Below, piece after piece: positions 20,414 through 30,892 of a stretch of DNA of 64,000 nt. The position numbers were made by a program, and so were the translations under genes. Each line of letters opens with the position of its first letter. Position 1 is the stretch's first letter. The DNA comes from Rebecca billardiae RCC1528 (taxonomy: Eukaryota; Haptophyta). The stretch spans positions 806,001 through 870,000 of the forward strand of contig OZ251240.1 in the NCBI GenBank assembly GCA_965240325.2, written 5' to 3'. The notes under the pieces were generated by a model that ran no database searches, had not been told where the DNA came from, and saw only the letters and a list, made by a program, of their open reading frames with translations.

Positions 20414-21201
20414 ACTGTAGTCCTACCTGTGTCAAATCATAGAATGAGTACCCATCGCGTTTTGGTCATGACTCATGTGTGCAGGCAGGCTCACAGTTAG
20501 TAGTCTGCGCAACGATGCCCGACTCGTGTCGCACACATGAATGACATCCTCTACCTCCATAGCCGCACAAGTGAAAGACAGGCGCCTCACCGCCCGGGCC
20601 AGTGGCCCGGACCCCAGACCAGCTGCTGGGCTCGCCGACAGTCCCCAGTCCCGCCTCCGTCCCCTTCCCCGCGCAGGGATCGGCTAGTGGCTGGCCCTCC
20701 GTGCCCATAATGGGGCACCCTAGGTAGTTATGGGGTGCCCCTTCTGCCAACTCGGCTCACACTCGATGCCAGTCGAATTGCAAGCGGCAGTGCCATTGCC
20801 ACTCGCACTGCTTGTCATACCCCGCCGGGACCACCCCGCAGGGTTGGGCACTTGGGGGGCTTGTATGCTGTTAATGTTATTATTGGCAATGGCATACCCC
20901 CGCCCCCGCCTCTGGAGGCGGGCTGTCCACAGTGCAGTGCTGCCAGGGCACTACGGCAGTATACGGGTGCCTCGGACTCGCGGGTATATATATATATATA
21001 GCAGTATGGTTTGAGAGATCGAGAGTATTGGACGTGCGCGGCGGGGCCGCCCGTGTGGCCCGTGGTGGTACTCCGTCCAGTTGGTCTAACTGGGGGCCGT
21101 GGCTAGGGTAGGACTGGAGGCTTCGTCCGCCAGTCTGATCACCCGGAGCCCGTTATGAAGGGGAATTTATTACAGTGAAGAATATGAATACGTACAGCAC
21201 C
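20414..21201. other. Intergenic with small palindrome and short TA run
   Basis: Bases near 20709-20741 form an inverted repeat (ggggcaccc facing gggtgcccc). A short (TA)n run lies at about 20985-21000. Open frames on both strands have no recognisable features. It is the 3' side of the tocopherol-cyclase-like gene. Confidence 0.5.
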
Positions 21202-23037
21202 TCAGTACTCTGGCCTTGGCCGCAGCTCCTCGACAGCCATTGGCCGGCCGCACGAGAAGTCGCCGCCAAACTCGAGCGCCCCCATGCCGATCGTCGCCGC
21301 GCTGACCGTCGTCCACCGCCTGTCCCGCCTCGCCGCATGCGCACGCGCGTGCTGATGCGTCGGCTGCGTGTAGCCGTTGCCTCGCGCCGTCTCCGCCGCC
21401 CGCATCAGGCGCGCCTGCGCGCGCAGCCAGAAAGCGCGTCGCGCGCACGCACCCGCCTCCGCCGCCGGCTCCTGCAGCGGCCCGGGCGGAGTGCTCGTCG
21501 CCGTGGCATTCCCGCCGCGCGCGACCGCGCCGGCCGCACGGCGCCTGTGCGCCGTGCGCACCTGCGCCACCACGCGCAGCTTGGCGGTGTGCGCCTCCGA
21601 GCAGCCCGGGCTGTCACTCATACCGCGCGCAGTGGGCACGGGCACGGGCGCTCCGAACGCGGCGCGCGGCGCGCGGACGCTCAGCCGCAGCCGGCGCGCG
21701 CCGTCGCGCGAGACGGCGTCCACCAGCAGGCTGCCGTTGCACGCGTTCCGCGGCGCGCGCACGGAGTCCCCGTCCGTCGTGCGGAAGTCCCACCGCAGCC
21801 GCTGCGCGCGCGCGCTGCCGCCTGCGCCTACGCGCGCGCCCAGGGCGACAATCCAAGAGCGAGTGGTCACGCCGCCAGTCTTGAAGAGGCCGCCGACGGC
21901 GAGGACGAACGTGCCGTTCTCCGAGCCCCCCGGGCGCGGCGGGCCCTCGGGCGCAGGCTCGGCAGAGCCGCCCGCCGCCGCCTCGGCCAGCGATTCCTCA
22001 GCCGCGCCTGTCGCGCCCTCGGCGGCCGTTCTGCCGTGCGCGCCGCCGCCGGCCCAGTCCCGACCCAGCCCCTGCACCCACACCCAGCCCTGGGGGAAGA
22101 CGGTGCCGTGGTTGCCCTCGAGGTGCGCGCGCGCGCTGCTCGACGCAGCGACTGTGGGCGCGTGCTGCGCGAGGGCCGCGGCGATCGCCCCGGCCGCCTC
22201 CGCGTCCTCATCGCCCGAACTCCGGTTCGTGCCCAGCCGCGCGTCGGGTGCGGCGGCCGGACCGGCTGATTGGCTGGCGCTCACACCGCTGCCGTCTGGC
22301 ACGCGCACGCGCACGGCCGTGCGCGAGGCGAGCGAGTGCACAAAGTAGCGGCAGGGCAGCAGCATACCCACGCGGCCGAGCCAGCCCTCGGGCCCATGCC
22401 ACGGCCGACGCGCGTCCCACGGCACGCGGCCCTCCGTGCTGAGCTCGACTGCCAGCTCAGGCAGCGCAAACGACGCGCGCGCATGCGTGCCGTTCACGTG
22501 CAGTTCGCCCGTGGCGGCGTGGCCCTGGGCGATGCGCCACGTGAAGTGCGCCGGGCGCGAGCCGTGCGGCCCAGTGAACGGCGCCGACGTCCACCCGCTC
22601 AGCAGCTCCACCGCGTCGGCCGGCAAGAAAGCGCGGCCCACCACGTGTCGGTCGCGCGAGTGGTACTGCAGCATGAGCATGTGCTCGGTGAAGGCGGCGT
22701 GCGAGGGCGCGGAGAAGGAGGCGATGATGACCATCACAACACCCACCTCCGGATCCACCGCGCGGATCGCCCAGCCCTCAAAGTACGGCTGCCGCCGGCG
22801 CGCGCCGCGCGTGGCGTGTTCCGGCGGCACAAGGGCCACGAAGCGCGACCCGCCGCCGCACTGGCCTCCAGTACCCAGGTGATCGCCAACCGATGAGCCC
22901 AGGGAGCCTGAGCTCGTGCTCGCCCGATGATGGAGACGGAACCAGCGCAGCTGAGCCGGGAGTGTGAGTCGCAGCCCAGATGTCGCCGCCAAAGACGCGA
23001 GAGCCAGGAGCACGACGCGCACGTTCATTGTGGCCAT
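21202..23037 (-). CDS. Tocopherol-cyclase-like protein with signal peptide
   Basis: This is a single-exon ORF of 611 residues from the ATG at 23037; a second ATG at 23028 is equally plausible. Residues 4-21 form a signal peptide (MNVRVVLLALASLAATSG). The VTE1-like pattern follows in order: PYFEGW at 85-89, WHGPEGWLGRVGMLLPCRYF, EGNHGTVFPQGWVWVQG and, near the end, GALEFGGDF. Plant VTE1 has FFEGWYFR, EKNWGGGFPRKWFWVQ and AAVEIGGGPW at these places. Tocopherol cyclase closes the chromanol ring in vitamin E synthesis. The similarity is to the fold; the substrate is not shown, since EGNHG replaces EKNWG. Two Ala/Gly/Pro-rich insertions interrupt the domain. The N-terminus suggests secretion or plastid entry via the ER. 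Confidence 0.68.
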   Translation of the reverse strand: MATMNVRVVLLALASLAATSGLRLTLPAQLRWFRLHHRASTSSGSLGSSVGDHLGTGGQCGGGSRFVALVPPEHATRGARRRQPYFEGWAIRAVDPEVGVVMVIIASFSAPSHAAFTEHMLMLQYHSRDRHVVGRAFLPADAVELLSGWTSAPFTGPHGSRPAHFTWRIAQGHAATGELHVNGTHARASFALPELAVELSTEGRVPWDARRPWHGPEGWLGRVGMLLPCRYFVHSLASRTAVRVRVPDGSGVSASQSAGPAAAPDARLGTNRSSGDEDAEAAGAIAAALAQHAPTVAASSSARAHLEGNHGTVFPQGWVWVQGLGRDWAGGGAHGRTAAEGATGAAEESLAEAAAGGSAEPAPEGPPRPGGSENGTFVLAVGGLFKTGGVTTRSWIVALGARVGAGGSARAQRLRWDFRTTDGDSVRAPRNACNGSLLVDAVSRDGARRLRLSVRAPRAAFGAPVPVPTARGMSDSPGCSEAHTAKLRVVAQVRTAHRRRAAGAVARGGNATATSTPPGPLQEPAAEAGACARRAFWLRAQARLMRAAETARGNGYTQPTHQHARAHAARRDRRWTTVSAATIGMGALEFGGDFSCGRPMAVEELRPRPEY

Positions 23038-23375
23038 GCCCCCGGCAAATCACGGCCAGTCTGCAAAGTCAGGGGGAGGGTTCCGACGATGCCATCCCGC
23101 CACCCCAGCCGCCAACCGCGGCCGCGCCGTCGGACGGGCCCGAGGTGCAACAGGCCAGGCCGGCGCTCGGGGAGTCCAACTACCGCCTGGTGCTGCCCCC
23201 CGGCGCCGCGGCAGCCGGCAAGCGCGCGGCGACCGAGCCGTCCACGCCGGCGGAGGAGGATGGGCCCTCCTCCGCCGGCGGGAGCGACGCCAAGCCGGCC
23301 AAGCAGGCTCGCACCGCGTCCCTCGGCGAACCCCCCCGTGACCTGGCTGCCGCCGTGCCGCCGTCGCTGGCGTAG
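22980..23375 (+). CDS. Possible small Pro/Ala-rich protein or exon, unknown
   Basis: The ORF has 131 residues. From about residue 30 the codon pattern looks coding (ALGESNYRLVLPPGAAAAGK, then EPSTPAEEDGPSSAGGSDAK), and it ends at a TAG at 23373. No family is recognised; the composition suggests a disordered nuclear or surface segment. The first 58 bases overlap the start of the divergent tocopherol-cyclase-like gene, so the true start may be downstream or in another exon. Confidence 0.35.
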   Translation: MSPPKTREPGARRARSLWPCPRQITASLQSQGEGSDDAIPPPQPPTAAAPSDGPEVQQARPALGESNYRLVLPPGAAAAGKRAATEPSTPAEEDGPSSAGGSDAKPAKQARTASLGEPPRDLAAAVPPSLA

Positions 23376-23436
23376 AGCCGCGCGCGGCGCTGGCGCGCCA
23401 GACGCGCCCGGTTGGGCAGCGCAGGCACCCTCAGCG

Positions 23437-23556
23437 GCCAGGACGACGACTTCCTCAACGGCAAGGGCGACGACTTCCTCTGCGGCCAGGGCGACGACTT
23501 CCTCAACGGCCAGGACGACGACTTCCTCAACGGCAAGGGCGACTACTCCCTCAACT
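23437..23556 (+). repeat. Five 24-bp tandem units encoding an acidic octapeptide
   Basis: The unit ggccaggacgacgacttcct plus caac repeats five times. In the open frame it gives GQDDDFLN, GKGDDFLC, GQGDDFLN, GQDDDFLN and GKGDYSLN. The frame stays open for 84 codons. Further Asp-rich codons occur to about 23690 but in another frame. It resembles glycine-aspartate calcium-binding repeats in look, though the period is 8, not the 9 of RTX repeats. It may be a gene fragment. Confidence 0.6.
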
Positions 23557-24119
23557 CGGCAAGGCCACTAGGCCGCGCACACCGGCCCGGGCGACCACAT
23601 CCACTACCTGCACTACGGCATCAACTTGAACAGCCTCGGACGACGACGACGCGGGCAACTACATGATGACCAAGGCCGACGACGACTGCAAAACAGCGGC
23701 ATCCCCGGGCGCCTACTACCTCAGTGACCGTGTGATCAGCATCGGTTACGACGACTCCCTCACCCGCGGCCAACGCGCTCCGACATCCTCCATTAACTCC
23801 ATTCAGTACTTCGACAGACGAATCAGGAGAGCTGCGCCCTCGTGCCTGTGTCTTTAAATCATAGAATTAGTCCTGCTCCGGATGCACAGCCGGTCGATCC
23901 TGGCCCGCGTTGCGGCCAGACAAGTCCGGTTGTGCAGCTTCCCGTTGCTACGGCCCTTGGTTGGGACTGGGTCGTGCACGCCTGACGATTGGCCTACTTC
24001 GGGACGGCCGAGCGCAACTAGGATCGAGTCACGTGCATATGCGTGCTATTACAGTACCGCGCAGCCCGCGCAGCGGTGCAGCGGTGCATGCATTGTATTT
24101 GCATTGCGGTCGATCACCA
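23557..24119. other. Intergenic or decayed coding sequence
   Basis: Fragments after the octapeptide array read NYMMTKADDDCKTAASPGAY in another frame near 23658-23720, which suggests a frameshifted gene remnant. Nothing else is supported. Confidence 0.35.
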
Positions 24120-25136
24120 TCATCGACGTCGGACCGAAGGCGGCGTCCATGCTGTGCCGGGCCCGATGGGCGCGCCTGCGATGGATGTGGGCGTGCACGA
24201 TCTCTGCGCCGCGCTGAGGGCACGCGTGTTCACCGCCTTGCGAAGAATCTGCGCGTACACATCGTCCTCGGCCCCGATGAGCGTCCGGAACGCCCTCGCC
24301 ACGTCCGGCGGAGGCGTGCCCTTGCCCTTGCCCTGGTACTCACTTTTCTTCTGCGGCAGCGGCGCGGCCTTGGCTGAGGGCGGCGCGGGCGGCCAGCCGA
24401 AGCTCGATTCGAGCCAGCGCGACATGGAGGCGAGGTCGAGGGCAAGGCACTCCTGCCGCAGCGCATACACGTGCGTCGCCTCGCCCAGAAGCCGCTTCCG
24501 CACGTCGGTCGGCAGGTAGAAGGCGTGCCCCATCCCAAAGTGGCGGAGGCGCGCGCTGCGCGGCGCGTGGTGGGGCGACATGTCGGCGAGCATCTCGCGC
24601 AGCGTGTGCGCCGCCGCATCGCACGGCGTCCGTGCAGCGCGCGCGTGCCCTGCACCCGCACGACCGCCGGACCGCGCACTCCGATCGGCGGCGACCACCG
24701 CCCTCATCAGCGCATCCAGCGTCGGGAAGCATCGGTACGCTTCGCGCGTGAACTGCTCTGATCTGGAGCCGCCGTGCTCGGGGACGGGGCGGCGGAGATC
24801 CGTGCGGTTCGGGTGGCCCCAGTTGTAAGCGCTCACCATCCGCGCATACGGGTCACGCACGGAGATCACGATGGGGCTGCTCGGCAAGAACGTCGCCAGC
24901 TGCTCAGGCTTGAGCGGCTGCAGATGGACTGTCACGTAGTGGCGCGCAGCGTCGCTCGCGTTGCCGACGCATCGGGCCACCTCAAGATGGATGTAGCGCC
25001 GCGCGGTGGTGCCGCCCGCCTTGCCGACGTGCACGTACAGGAGTGGGGCGCAGCGTCTCGCCGCGGTCGCGTGCACAGCGCCGTGCACGACTGTCATGCA
25101 AAACAGCCGCATCAAAGATGTGCACAACAGCCGCAT
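24120..25136 (-). CDS. Sulfotransferase-like protein, secretory pathway
   Basis: The protein has 338 residues from the ATG at 25136. Residues 1-23 are a hydrophobic signal or anchor. LLYVHVGKAGGTT at 32-44 is the 5'-phosphosulfate-binding loop of PAPS-dependent sulfotransferases (Lys39 the expected catalytic residue, Thr43/44 next to it). SPIVISVRDPYARMVSAY at 87-104 is the 3'-phosphate-binding segment with Arg94 and Ser102. The family transfers sulfate from PAPS to glycans in the Golgi. HFGMGHAFYLPTDVRKRLLG and the following DVYAQILRK segment fit the C-terminal helices. The first 40 nt contain a small tandem duplication (atgcggctgtt twice), so a start at the second Met is possible. The last ~25 residues are unlike the family. 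Confidence 0.72.
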   Translation of the reverse strand: MRLLCTSLMRLFCMTVVHGAVHATAARRCAPLLYVHVGKAGGTTARRYIHLEVARCVGNASDAARHYVTVHLQPLKPEQLATFLPSSPIVISVRDPYARMVSAYNWGHPNRTDLRRPVPEHGGSRSEQFTREAYRCFPTLDALMRAVVAADRSARSGGRAGAGHARAARTPCDAAAHTLREMLADMSPHHAPRSARLRHFGMGHAFYLPTDVRKRLLGEATHVYALRQECLALDLASMSRWLESSFGWPPAPPSAKAAPLPQKKSEYQGKGKGTPPPDVARAFRTLIGAEDDVYAQILRKAVNTRALSAAQRSCTPTSIAGAPIGPGTAWTPPSVRRR

Positions 25137-25317
25137 CAAACTGCCGGAGGCCGCCAGCCATTGCTCTGACTGCGCACTTGCCAGCTGCCCAGCTTGCCTT
25201 GGTGAGCAGTCTGCAGCCGGACCGGACCGTACCGGACCAACCCGGCCTATTTCATTCCTTTGTTGGCACCCGGACGGCTGCGGAGCCCGTCAAAGCGGGT
25301 ACATTTGATTATTACGG

Positions 25318-25412
25318 CCCGCGCCAGTCCGGTAGCCATGCCCCCCCCACTCTGAACTCCCCGTCGGAGCGTGTGGCAGCAAGGGCGTTCCCGGGATCCT
25401 GCCACACGCGCG
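25318..25412 (-). repeat. Short dispersed repeat, copy 2 (inverted)
   Basis: It contains gcgccagtccggtagccatg then eight C, and ggcgttcccgggatcctgcc, in the order expected for an inverted copy of 14878-14952. The spacer between differs. A small hairpin, cgtgtggca facing tgccacacg, is present only here. Confidence 0.6.
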
Positions 25413-25959
25413 TGAAAAGCAAAGCCCCCGCTGCGCGGTCTACCGGGCGCCCTCGCAGCTCCCACTGGGGACGCTCGGCCGAAAAATGTGTCGGCCATGG
25501 CGCGGAGCGCGTGGGCGGCGCGCGCCAGATCCAACGCCAACGCGGACATCGCGCGGGGATTCCCGAGACGTGTTTTCGCCCGATTCGCGATTGCTGCCCT
25601 CGTCGTCTCGCGTGCAGGTCGAACGGGGGCCAAAGTCGACGCGTTTGGAGGTACGCTCGGCGCGTCGACACGATCGTGCGACCTGGGGCGGTCCTCGCCC
25701 GACTTGCACGTCGAGCGCTCGCACCAGCTATAGCATCAAGCGCTGCGCACGATGGCCGCCTCGCTCGCTTCACCGTCGCGCGTCGGGCTCGGTGCGGAAA
25801 GGCCCTCATCACGAGGTGTCTCGCGGGCGGGAAGCGCCATCGCACGCGACGCAAGATTTGGCGCGGCCTTCTGAACTCGATCGCCGGAATCCGCGCACCG
25901 GACTCAGTCGTCGCTCGCGGTCCCTCAGCCGAAGCCCACGTCCGGCCTGCATGGCGTCG
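25413..25959. other. No gene supported; one coding-like stretch
   Basis: A plus-strand stretch at 25494-25650 reads MARSAWAARARSNANADIAR and then FARFAIAALVVSRAGRTGAK, followed by a possible GT donor. It could be a first exon with a targeting peptide, but no partner exon can be fixed. Confidence 0.3.
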
Positions 25960-26640
25960 ACGGTGACCAATGCGACGGAAGCGCAGCGCCAACGGCGTAC
26001 GACGCGCAGCGGACGCACCTCCCGGGTCTATCGCCGTGGCAGCAACCGCGTCATCGCGAGTTGGCGACCCTCGCCGCAGCGCGACACAGACAAGCCCGTG
26101 ATGCCATCCGCAGAGAGATGAAACGTCGAGCATGCAACATCGACGCGCCATCCTCGTCCATGGCGCAGGCGCTGCGGGACGAGGCGGACGTCGTCACGCC
26201 GGTGACGGATGCGCTGCGATTCGTGTGCCTGCGTGAGCAGCTCGTGCCCACTCTCGATCGCGAGTGGCACACGCTGTCGCTGTGCGCGCGCGCGCGCACA
26301 ACCAACAGCTCCTCGTGCCGCCAAACACGCGGGCGCCAGACCTGTCGAAGATGCGAAGAGCGACGACCGCGTGAACGTCAACGCGCTCGGCTCAGCGTGG
26401 CGGCCTGGTACGATGTCAACGCGACCTGCGCCGAGCCCATCATGCCCGGAGTGTGCCGCACATTCCCTCGTGGGTGTGGGCCTCGCTGATGCGCACGAAC
26501 GCGTACCGCACCGCGTGGGAGAACAGGAACTTCAACTTCACAGGTGTCACTGGTCGCTGGTCCGACTGTCCGTCACCCGGCCACGAGCGAATGCTGTGGA
26601 AAGACGCGAACCCGCAGAGGAAACATTGCGACAGCACTGG
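25960..26640 (+). pseudogene. Frameshifted coding fragments, unknown family
   Basis: The frame 25963-26300 reads like protein (YDAQRTHLPGLSPWQQ, then QALRDEADVVTPVTDALRFV and CLREQLVPTLDREWHTLSL). At 26399-26450 another frame gives AAWYDVNATCAEPIMPG, and at 26456-26640 a third gives PHIPSWVWASLMRTNAYRTA, then WENRNFNFTGVTGRWSDCPS and HERMLWKDANPQRKHC. No splice pair I tried joins them cleanly. A gene with recent frameshifts or short introns would fit. The family is not recognised. Confidence 0.35.
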
Positions 26641-27060
26641 CACGGCCCGCCGCCCCCGCGCCCCCCCCGCCCGCCAGGGCACAGTTTTGGAATTCTGCCT
26701 AATATTTACCCCTAATAAAGCTGTGTTGGCACCAGTAGAATAATAACTAGGCTGCATGTTCTGCCCCGCTCGTCCCGGGCGGGCGCGGCCGGCCCACCGG
26801 GCAAAGGTCTTGAAAGTATCATGCGGGCACCACCGCATTGACAAGGACACAGTCTCGGAGCTTGCTCGCCTGGCAGTCGTGCCGGGCCGCCGGCCTGCAC
26901 TTTGACCGGCTGTGAGGCGGCTTTGAAGAGTTCTGCAAAGTGTTGTTCGGCCCCGCGCGACCGTGCGCTCGAGGTCGGCGCGTTGTCATAGATCATGCAG
27001 CTGGCAAGGCCAACGCCGGTCATAGCGCGCGGTTGGCAAGCCCGACCCGCGCGCCCTGCA
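26641..27060. other. Intergenic, nothing recognised
   Basis: A short run of C/G at 26646-26680 and mixed sequence are present. No coding features, RNA gene or repeat were identified. Confidence 0.45.
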
Positions 27061-27358
27061 CGTGCTCGAGCTGCGGCGTCATCGTCATCTCATGCTGAGC
27101 TGCCATCGTCCCTGTCTTGCCGGCAGCCGAAGGGCGAGCTCGAGCGGCGGTGCGCGGCCGCATCCGAGGCGAACGTCAGCGGATGTGCAGCGAGACGGTT
27201 CGATGCCAGCACGTGCTCGAGCTGCGGCGTCGTCATCTCATGCAGCTGCCATCGTCCCTGTCTTGCCGACAGCCGCCAAGGGCGAGCACGACGGCGGCGC
27301 GCGGCCCGCATCCGAGGCGAACATCAGCCGATGTGCAGCGAGACGGTTCGATGCCAGC
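27061..27358 (+). repeat. Tandem duplication, two ~151-bp units
   Basis: cgtgctcgagctgcggcgtc starts both units (27061 and 27212), and both end at gagacggttcgatgccag. Units differ by small indels that change frame. A related fragment (gggcaagcacgacggcggcg) occurs at about 44171-44200. Coding-like sequence just after it (DDHGAVHVPAELAVLCGG at about 27360) suggests this once lay in a gene. Confidence 0.7.
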
Positions 27359-27721
27359 TGGACGATCATGGAGCAGTGCATGTCCCTGCAGAGCTGGCCG
27401 TGCTCTGCGGCGGGCCGGCCGCTGCCGACGCCGACGGACCGGACGACACGCCGCAGCGCTGGGACGAGTGCTGGCTGGACCATCCGAACGCCCGCGGCCG
27501 CGTCGCGCGAGCGAACGCTCGTCGACTTTGACGGCATCCCTGTGCCCGCCGGCTCGACCGCCCCGATAACGCCGACGTCGCGAGCACACCATCACCCAAA
27601 GGTTGAGCGCGCGGGGCGCAAGGCACCGCCGCCATCGCTTTTCGCTCGTCGCGCCCAACCACAGTCCGGACACATGCAGTCCGGAGCGCGGCAGATGTCG
27701 ATCTGGCAGATGTCGATCTGG

Positions 27722-28830
27722 TCAAGGGAGGTCCGGGCCGGGAGCTCCCAGCGAGCGGCCAGCGCGACGTCACTCCGAAGTTTTCCCTGAGCGCCGGGCG
27801 GCGGCGGCGGCGAGGGCGAGTGCTCCGCTGGCGGGGCGCGCACGGGGCACGGCGCAGCGGGCGCGGATGTGCCCGCAGAGCCGGCGCGTGCGGACGGGCT
27901 GTTGCGAGAGAGCATCTGGCGCCCTCCTGCGCCGCGCGTCTTGCGCCACGCCTCTTTCGCCTCGGCTCAGGGCAGCGCGCACGTGCGCGCCGCCTCAAGG
28001 CCATCCTTGCCTGCGCCGCAGCCGACCGCGCGCGCGCCGTGCGCGGCGTGGTCGGGAAGGAACGGGCGCTGCTTCCGGGCGAGATGGCGACACCATACGC
28101 GCACGCCATGCCGCCCCGCCACGCCTTGACGACCGTGTCGTTGGTCCGTTTGCATGCCTCTTTGACTTGTCACAAATGGCGTGCACAGCCTCGCGGTAGT
28201 GACCCTTGTCAGGACGATCATTGAGACGCAGAACAGTGCCAGGCGGGCGCGCGGGCTACTCTTACATGTATGTGAATCACCGCATGATCATGCAGAAGTG
28301 CTGGATGCGACGCTTTCCTCGCGCTGATGCTCTTTCATCATCTTCTTCGAGCTCAGGTCTGGCTTGGCACGACAAGCGATCAGCACTCGTCAACAGCTGT
28401 GCAGATCTATTGCCGTGCCCTGTCGCGGCATCGCGGGGCGGCATGGCGTGCGCGTATGGTGTCGCCATCTCACCCGGCAGCAGCGCCCGTTCCTTCCGGA
28501 CCACGCCGCGCACGGCGCGCGCGCGGTCGGCTGCGGCGCAGGCAAGGATGGCCTTGAGGCGGCGCGCACGTGCGCGCTGCCCTGAGCCGAGGCGAAAGAG
28601 GCGTGGCGCAAGACGCGCGGCGCAGGAGGGCACCATATGCTCTCTCGCAACAGCCCGTCCGCACGCGCCGGCTCTGCGGGCACATCCGCGCCCGCTGCGC
28701 CGTGCCCCGTGCGCGCCCCGCCAGCGGAGCACTCGCCCTCGCCGCCGCCGCCGCCCGGCGCTCAGGGAAAACTTCGGAGTGACGTCGCGCTGGCCGCTCG
28801 TTGGGAGCTCCCGGCCCGGACCTCCCTTGA
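27722..28830. mobile_element. Second foldback: ~397-bp inverted arms, 314-bp centre
   Basis: Left arm 27722-28118 starts tcaagggaggtccgg and right arm 28433-28830 ends ccggacctcccttga. The arms match closely with few substitutions. The centre 28119-28432 carries no recognised gene. Arms contain a long frame with RLKAILACAAADRARAVRGV, but no family signature. It could be a foldback transposon or an inverted duplication of a gene piece. Confidence 0.75.
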
Positions 28831-29054
28831 TCTGGTGCTTAGTCCCGAAAAGGCTGAAAAAGTCTGAAAGAGTGCAGATTATTTTTCGCCAGATTTTTTG
28901 CGGTCCGGGCGCACTTTTGCGCACTTCGGCCCGAGCGAGCGAGTCGCGCTTCAGTACACTGCAGATAAGTTCTATCAAGGGGAGAGTCGTTCTATAGATT
29001 CTTCGCCGACCTGCAGGGCGAGTGAGCTGGAGGGCGGGTGCGCAGTCTGTACCA

Positions 29055-29110
29055 TACAGTTTACTATGTCTTAAAGTGCGCACACTTGGTTAATTAAGGC
29101 GTGAGTGACG
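29055..29110 (+). repeat. GTGCACACTTG motif upstream of the small LRR gene
   Basis: It reads tacagtttactatgtctta, agtgcgcacacttggttaat and taaggcgtgagtgacg. This is the best match to the copy at 4997-5051, including the following gccatcc. It lies 116 bp before the chosen ATG, where a promoter would lie. Confidence 0.55.
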
Positions 29111-29225
29111 CCATCCATCACACTGCACAAAGACGCCGCCACAAAAAGACCGGCGCAGGCAGGTGATGGGCCGCCCGGCGCAGCCTACCATCTTTCCGAA
29201 CATCAACATTCAGGCATCAAGGCCC

Positions 29226-30850
29226 ATGCCCACCAGCGTGACGACGGAGCTGCGGCATGCCATGGGTGTCGCGCTCGTGACGATAAGCCTGCTGGCGTCG
29301 GGCGCGGCTGCCGGCTCTTTCGAGAACTACCCCCTGTACACGATGTGCATCGCCAACCCGTCTGCGTGCACAAGCCTCACTGTGCGTGTCCCGGCTGTCG
29401 CGCGTGCGACGAGGCGCCCACGCCCATCGCGACGGCGCGGCCAACCCTGGCGCATGGCGCGCGAGCCGGCGAGCGGCCATGCCGCACATGCATGCGACGG
29501 CAATCGGCATGCGCTGCCGCGAGGAGTGATGACGCGCTCGCCGCACGGTCGCCTGGCCCACCATGTGCGACTCGCGACGCGCGCCGTCGGCACGTGCGCA
29601 GGTGGACACGTCAGCCCTCACGGGCACGATTCCAACTTACATCGGGACGCTGTTCAACCTTAATGTTCTGTACGCGCACGGCGCGCCGCGCGTGGGGGCA
29701 GCCAGCCAGCCAGCCAGCCAGTGAGCACGCAGCGGCGATAGGACGCGCACCCGTGCCAGACTGCACGTGTCCTACTGTCCTCTGCCGACCAACCAACCGG
29801 AGGATGGATGGCAGTGGGCAGCCGCTGAGAAGCCAGACGGCCACAGCAGCGCTCGCGCCGTGCTCGTCTGCACGCAGTCGTGCGGTCGGCTGGCAGTAGG
29901 CAGCTGCGACGAATGGGAAGCGTGCGCTGACGCGGCTTGCCAGTCCTTACCTGCCCACTGTGTTCGCACGCCACGCGCTGTGCAGGCTGATGCAGTTTAA
30001 CTCGTTGTCTGGCACCCTTCCAAGTGAGTTCGGCCTCTTGACGGCTATGACGAGCATGTACGCGCGACCGCCCTTGGCGCGACCATCACCGAGAGCCTGC
30101 CAGGGGTACTACTGGTGGTTGTGCTACATATTCTCGCCAGCCACGCGCGCGCACATCGCAGCGCTCGCCCTGCCGAGCCTGACTGACCGCCCACTCACGT
30201 GCTATGCGCTTGTGCACGCCACCACGCGCTGCGCAGGTCTTTGAACTTCAACTCGTTCTCTGGCACCCTTCCAAGTGAGATCGGCCTCATGACGGCTCTG
30301 TCGTTCATGTACGCGCGACCATCACCGAGCGCGGGCCAGGGGTGCTGCTGGTGGTGGTGCTACATATTCTAATATATTCTTGCCAGCCACGCAAGCGCGC
30401 AGCGAGGCGCTCACCACCCTGCCGAGCCTGACCGCCCACTCGTGTGCTGTGCGTTTGTGCACGCCACCACGCGCTGCGCAGGGATGTGTCCACCAACTCG
30501 TTCTCTGGCACCCTTCCAAGTGAGATCGGCCTCATGACGGCTCTGGGTCTAAATCAAATGTACGCGCGGCCGGAGGGATAGGCGGGGCCGAGAGGCGGCT
30601 GCGCTCGTGCATGAGCCTGTCCTTGCGTGCCCCTGGCGATCCGACGTCGCGTCACGCTTGCCATGCCCGCCGCTGACGCTGCCACGTGTTCGCCTGTGCC
30701 TTCACCCCGTCACCGCGCATTGGTACCATCGACACTTGCTTGCAGGGATGTCTCCTCCACGCAGATGTGGCACCCGGGTGGCACGCACGGCTATCCTGCC
30801 GTCACGCCGGCGACGCTCCCAGACGCACCGTCGCCGCCGCCCTCACCCAC

Positions 30851-30892
<42 letters not shown>

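Noticed and set aside
23437-23556. RTX-type calcium-binding repeats
   Set aside because: The period is eight residues, not nine, and the GGxGxDx pattern is not kept; reported only as an acidic repeat.
27190-27205. GGTTCGA-like T-loop suggesting a tRNA gene
   Set aside because: No matching acceptor, D or anticodon stem could be built around it; the same holds for ggttcgatc near 31772.
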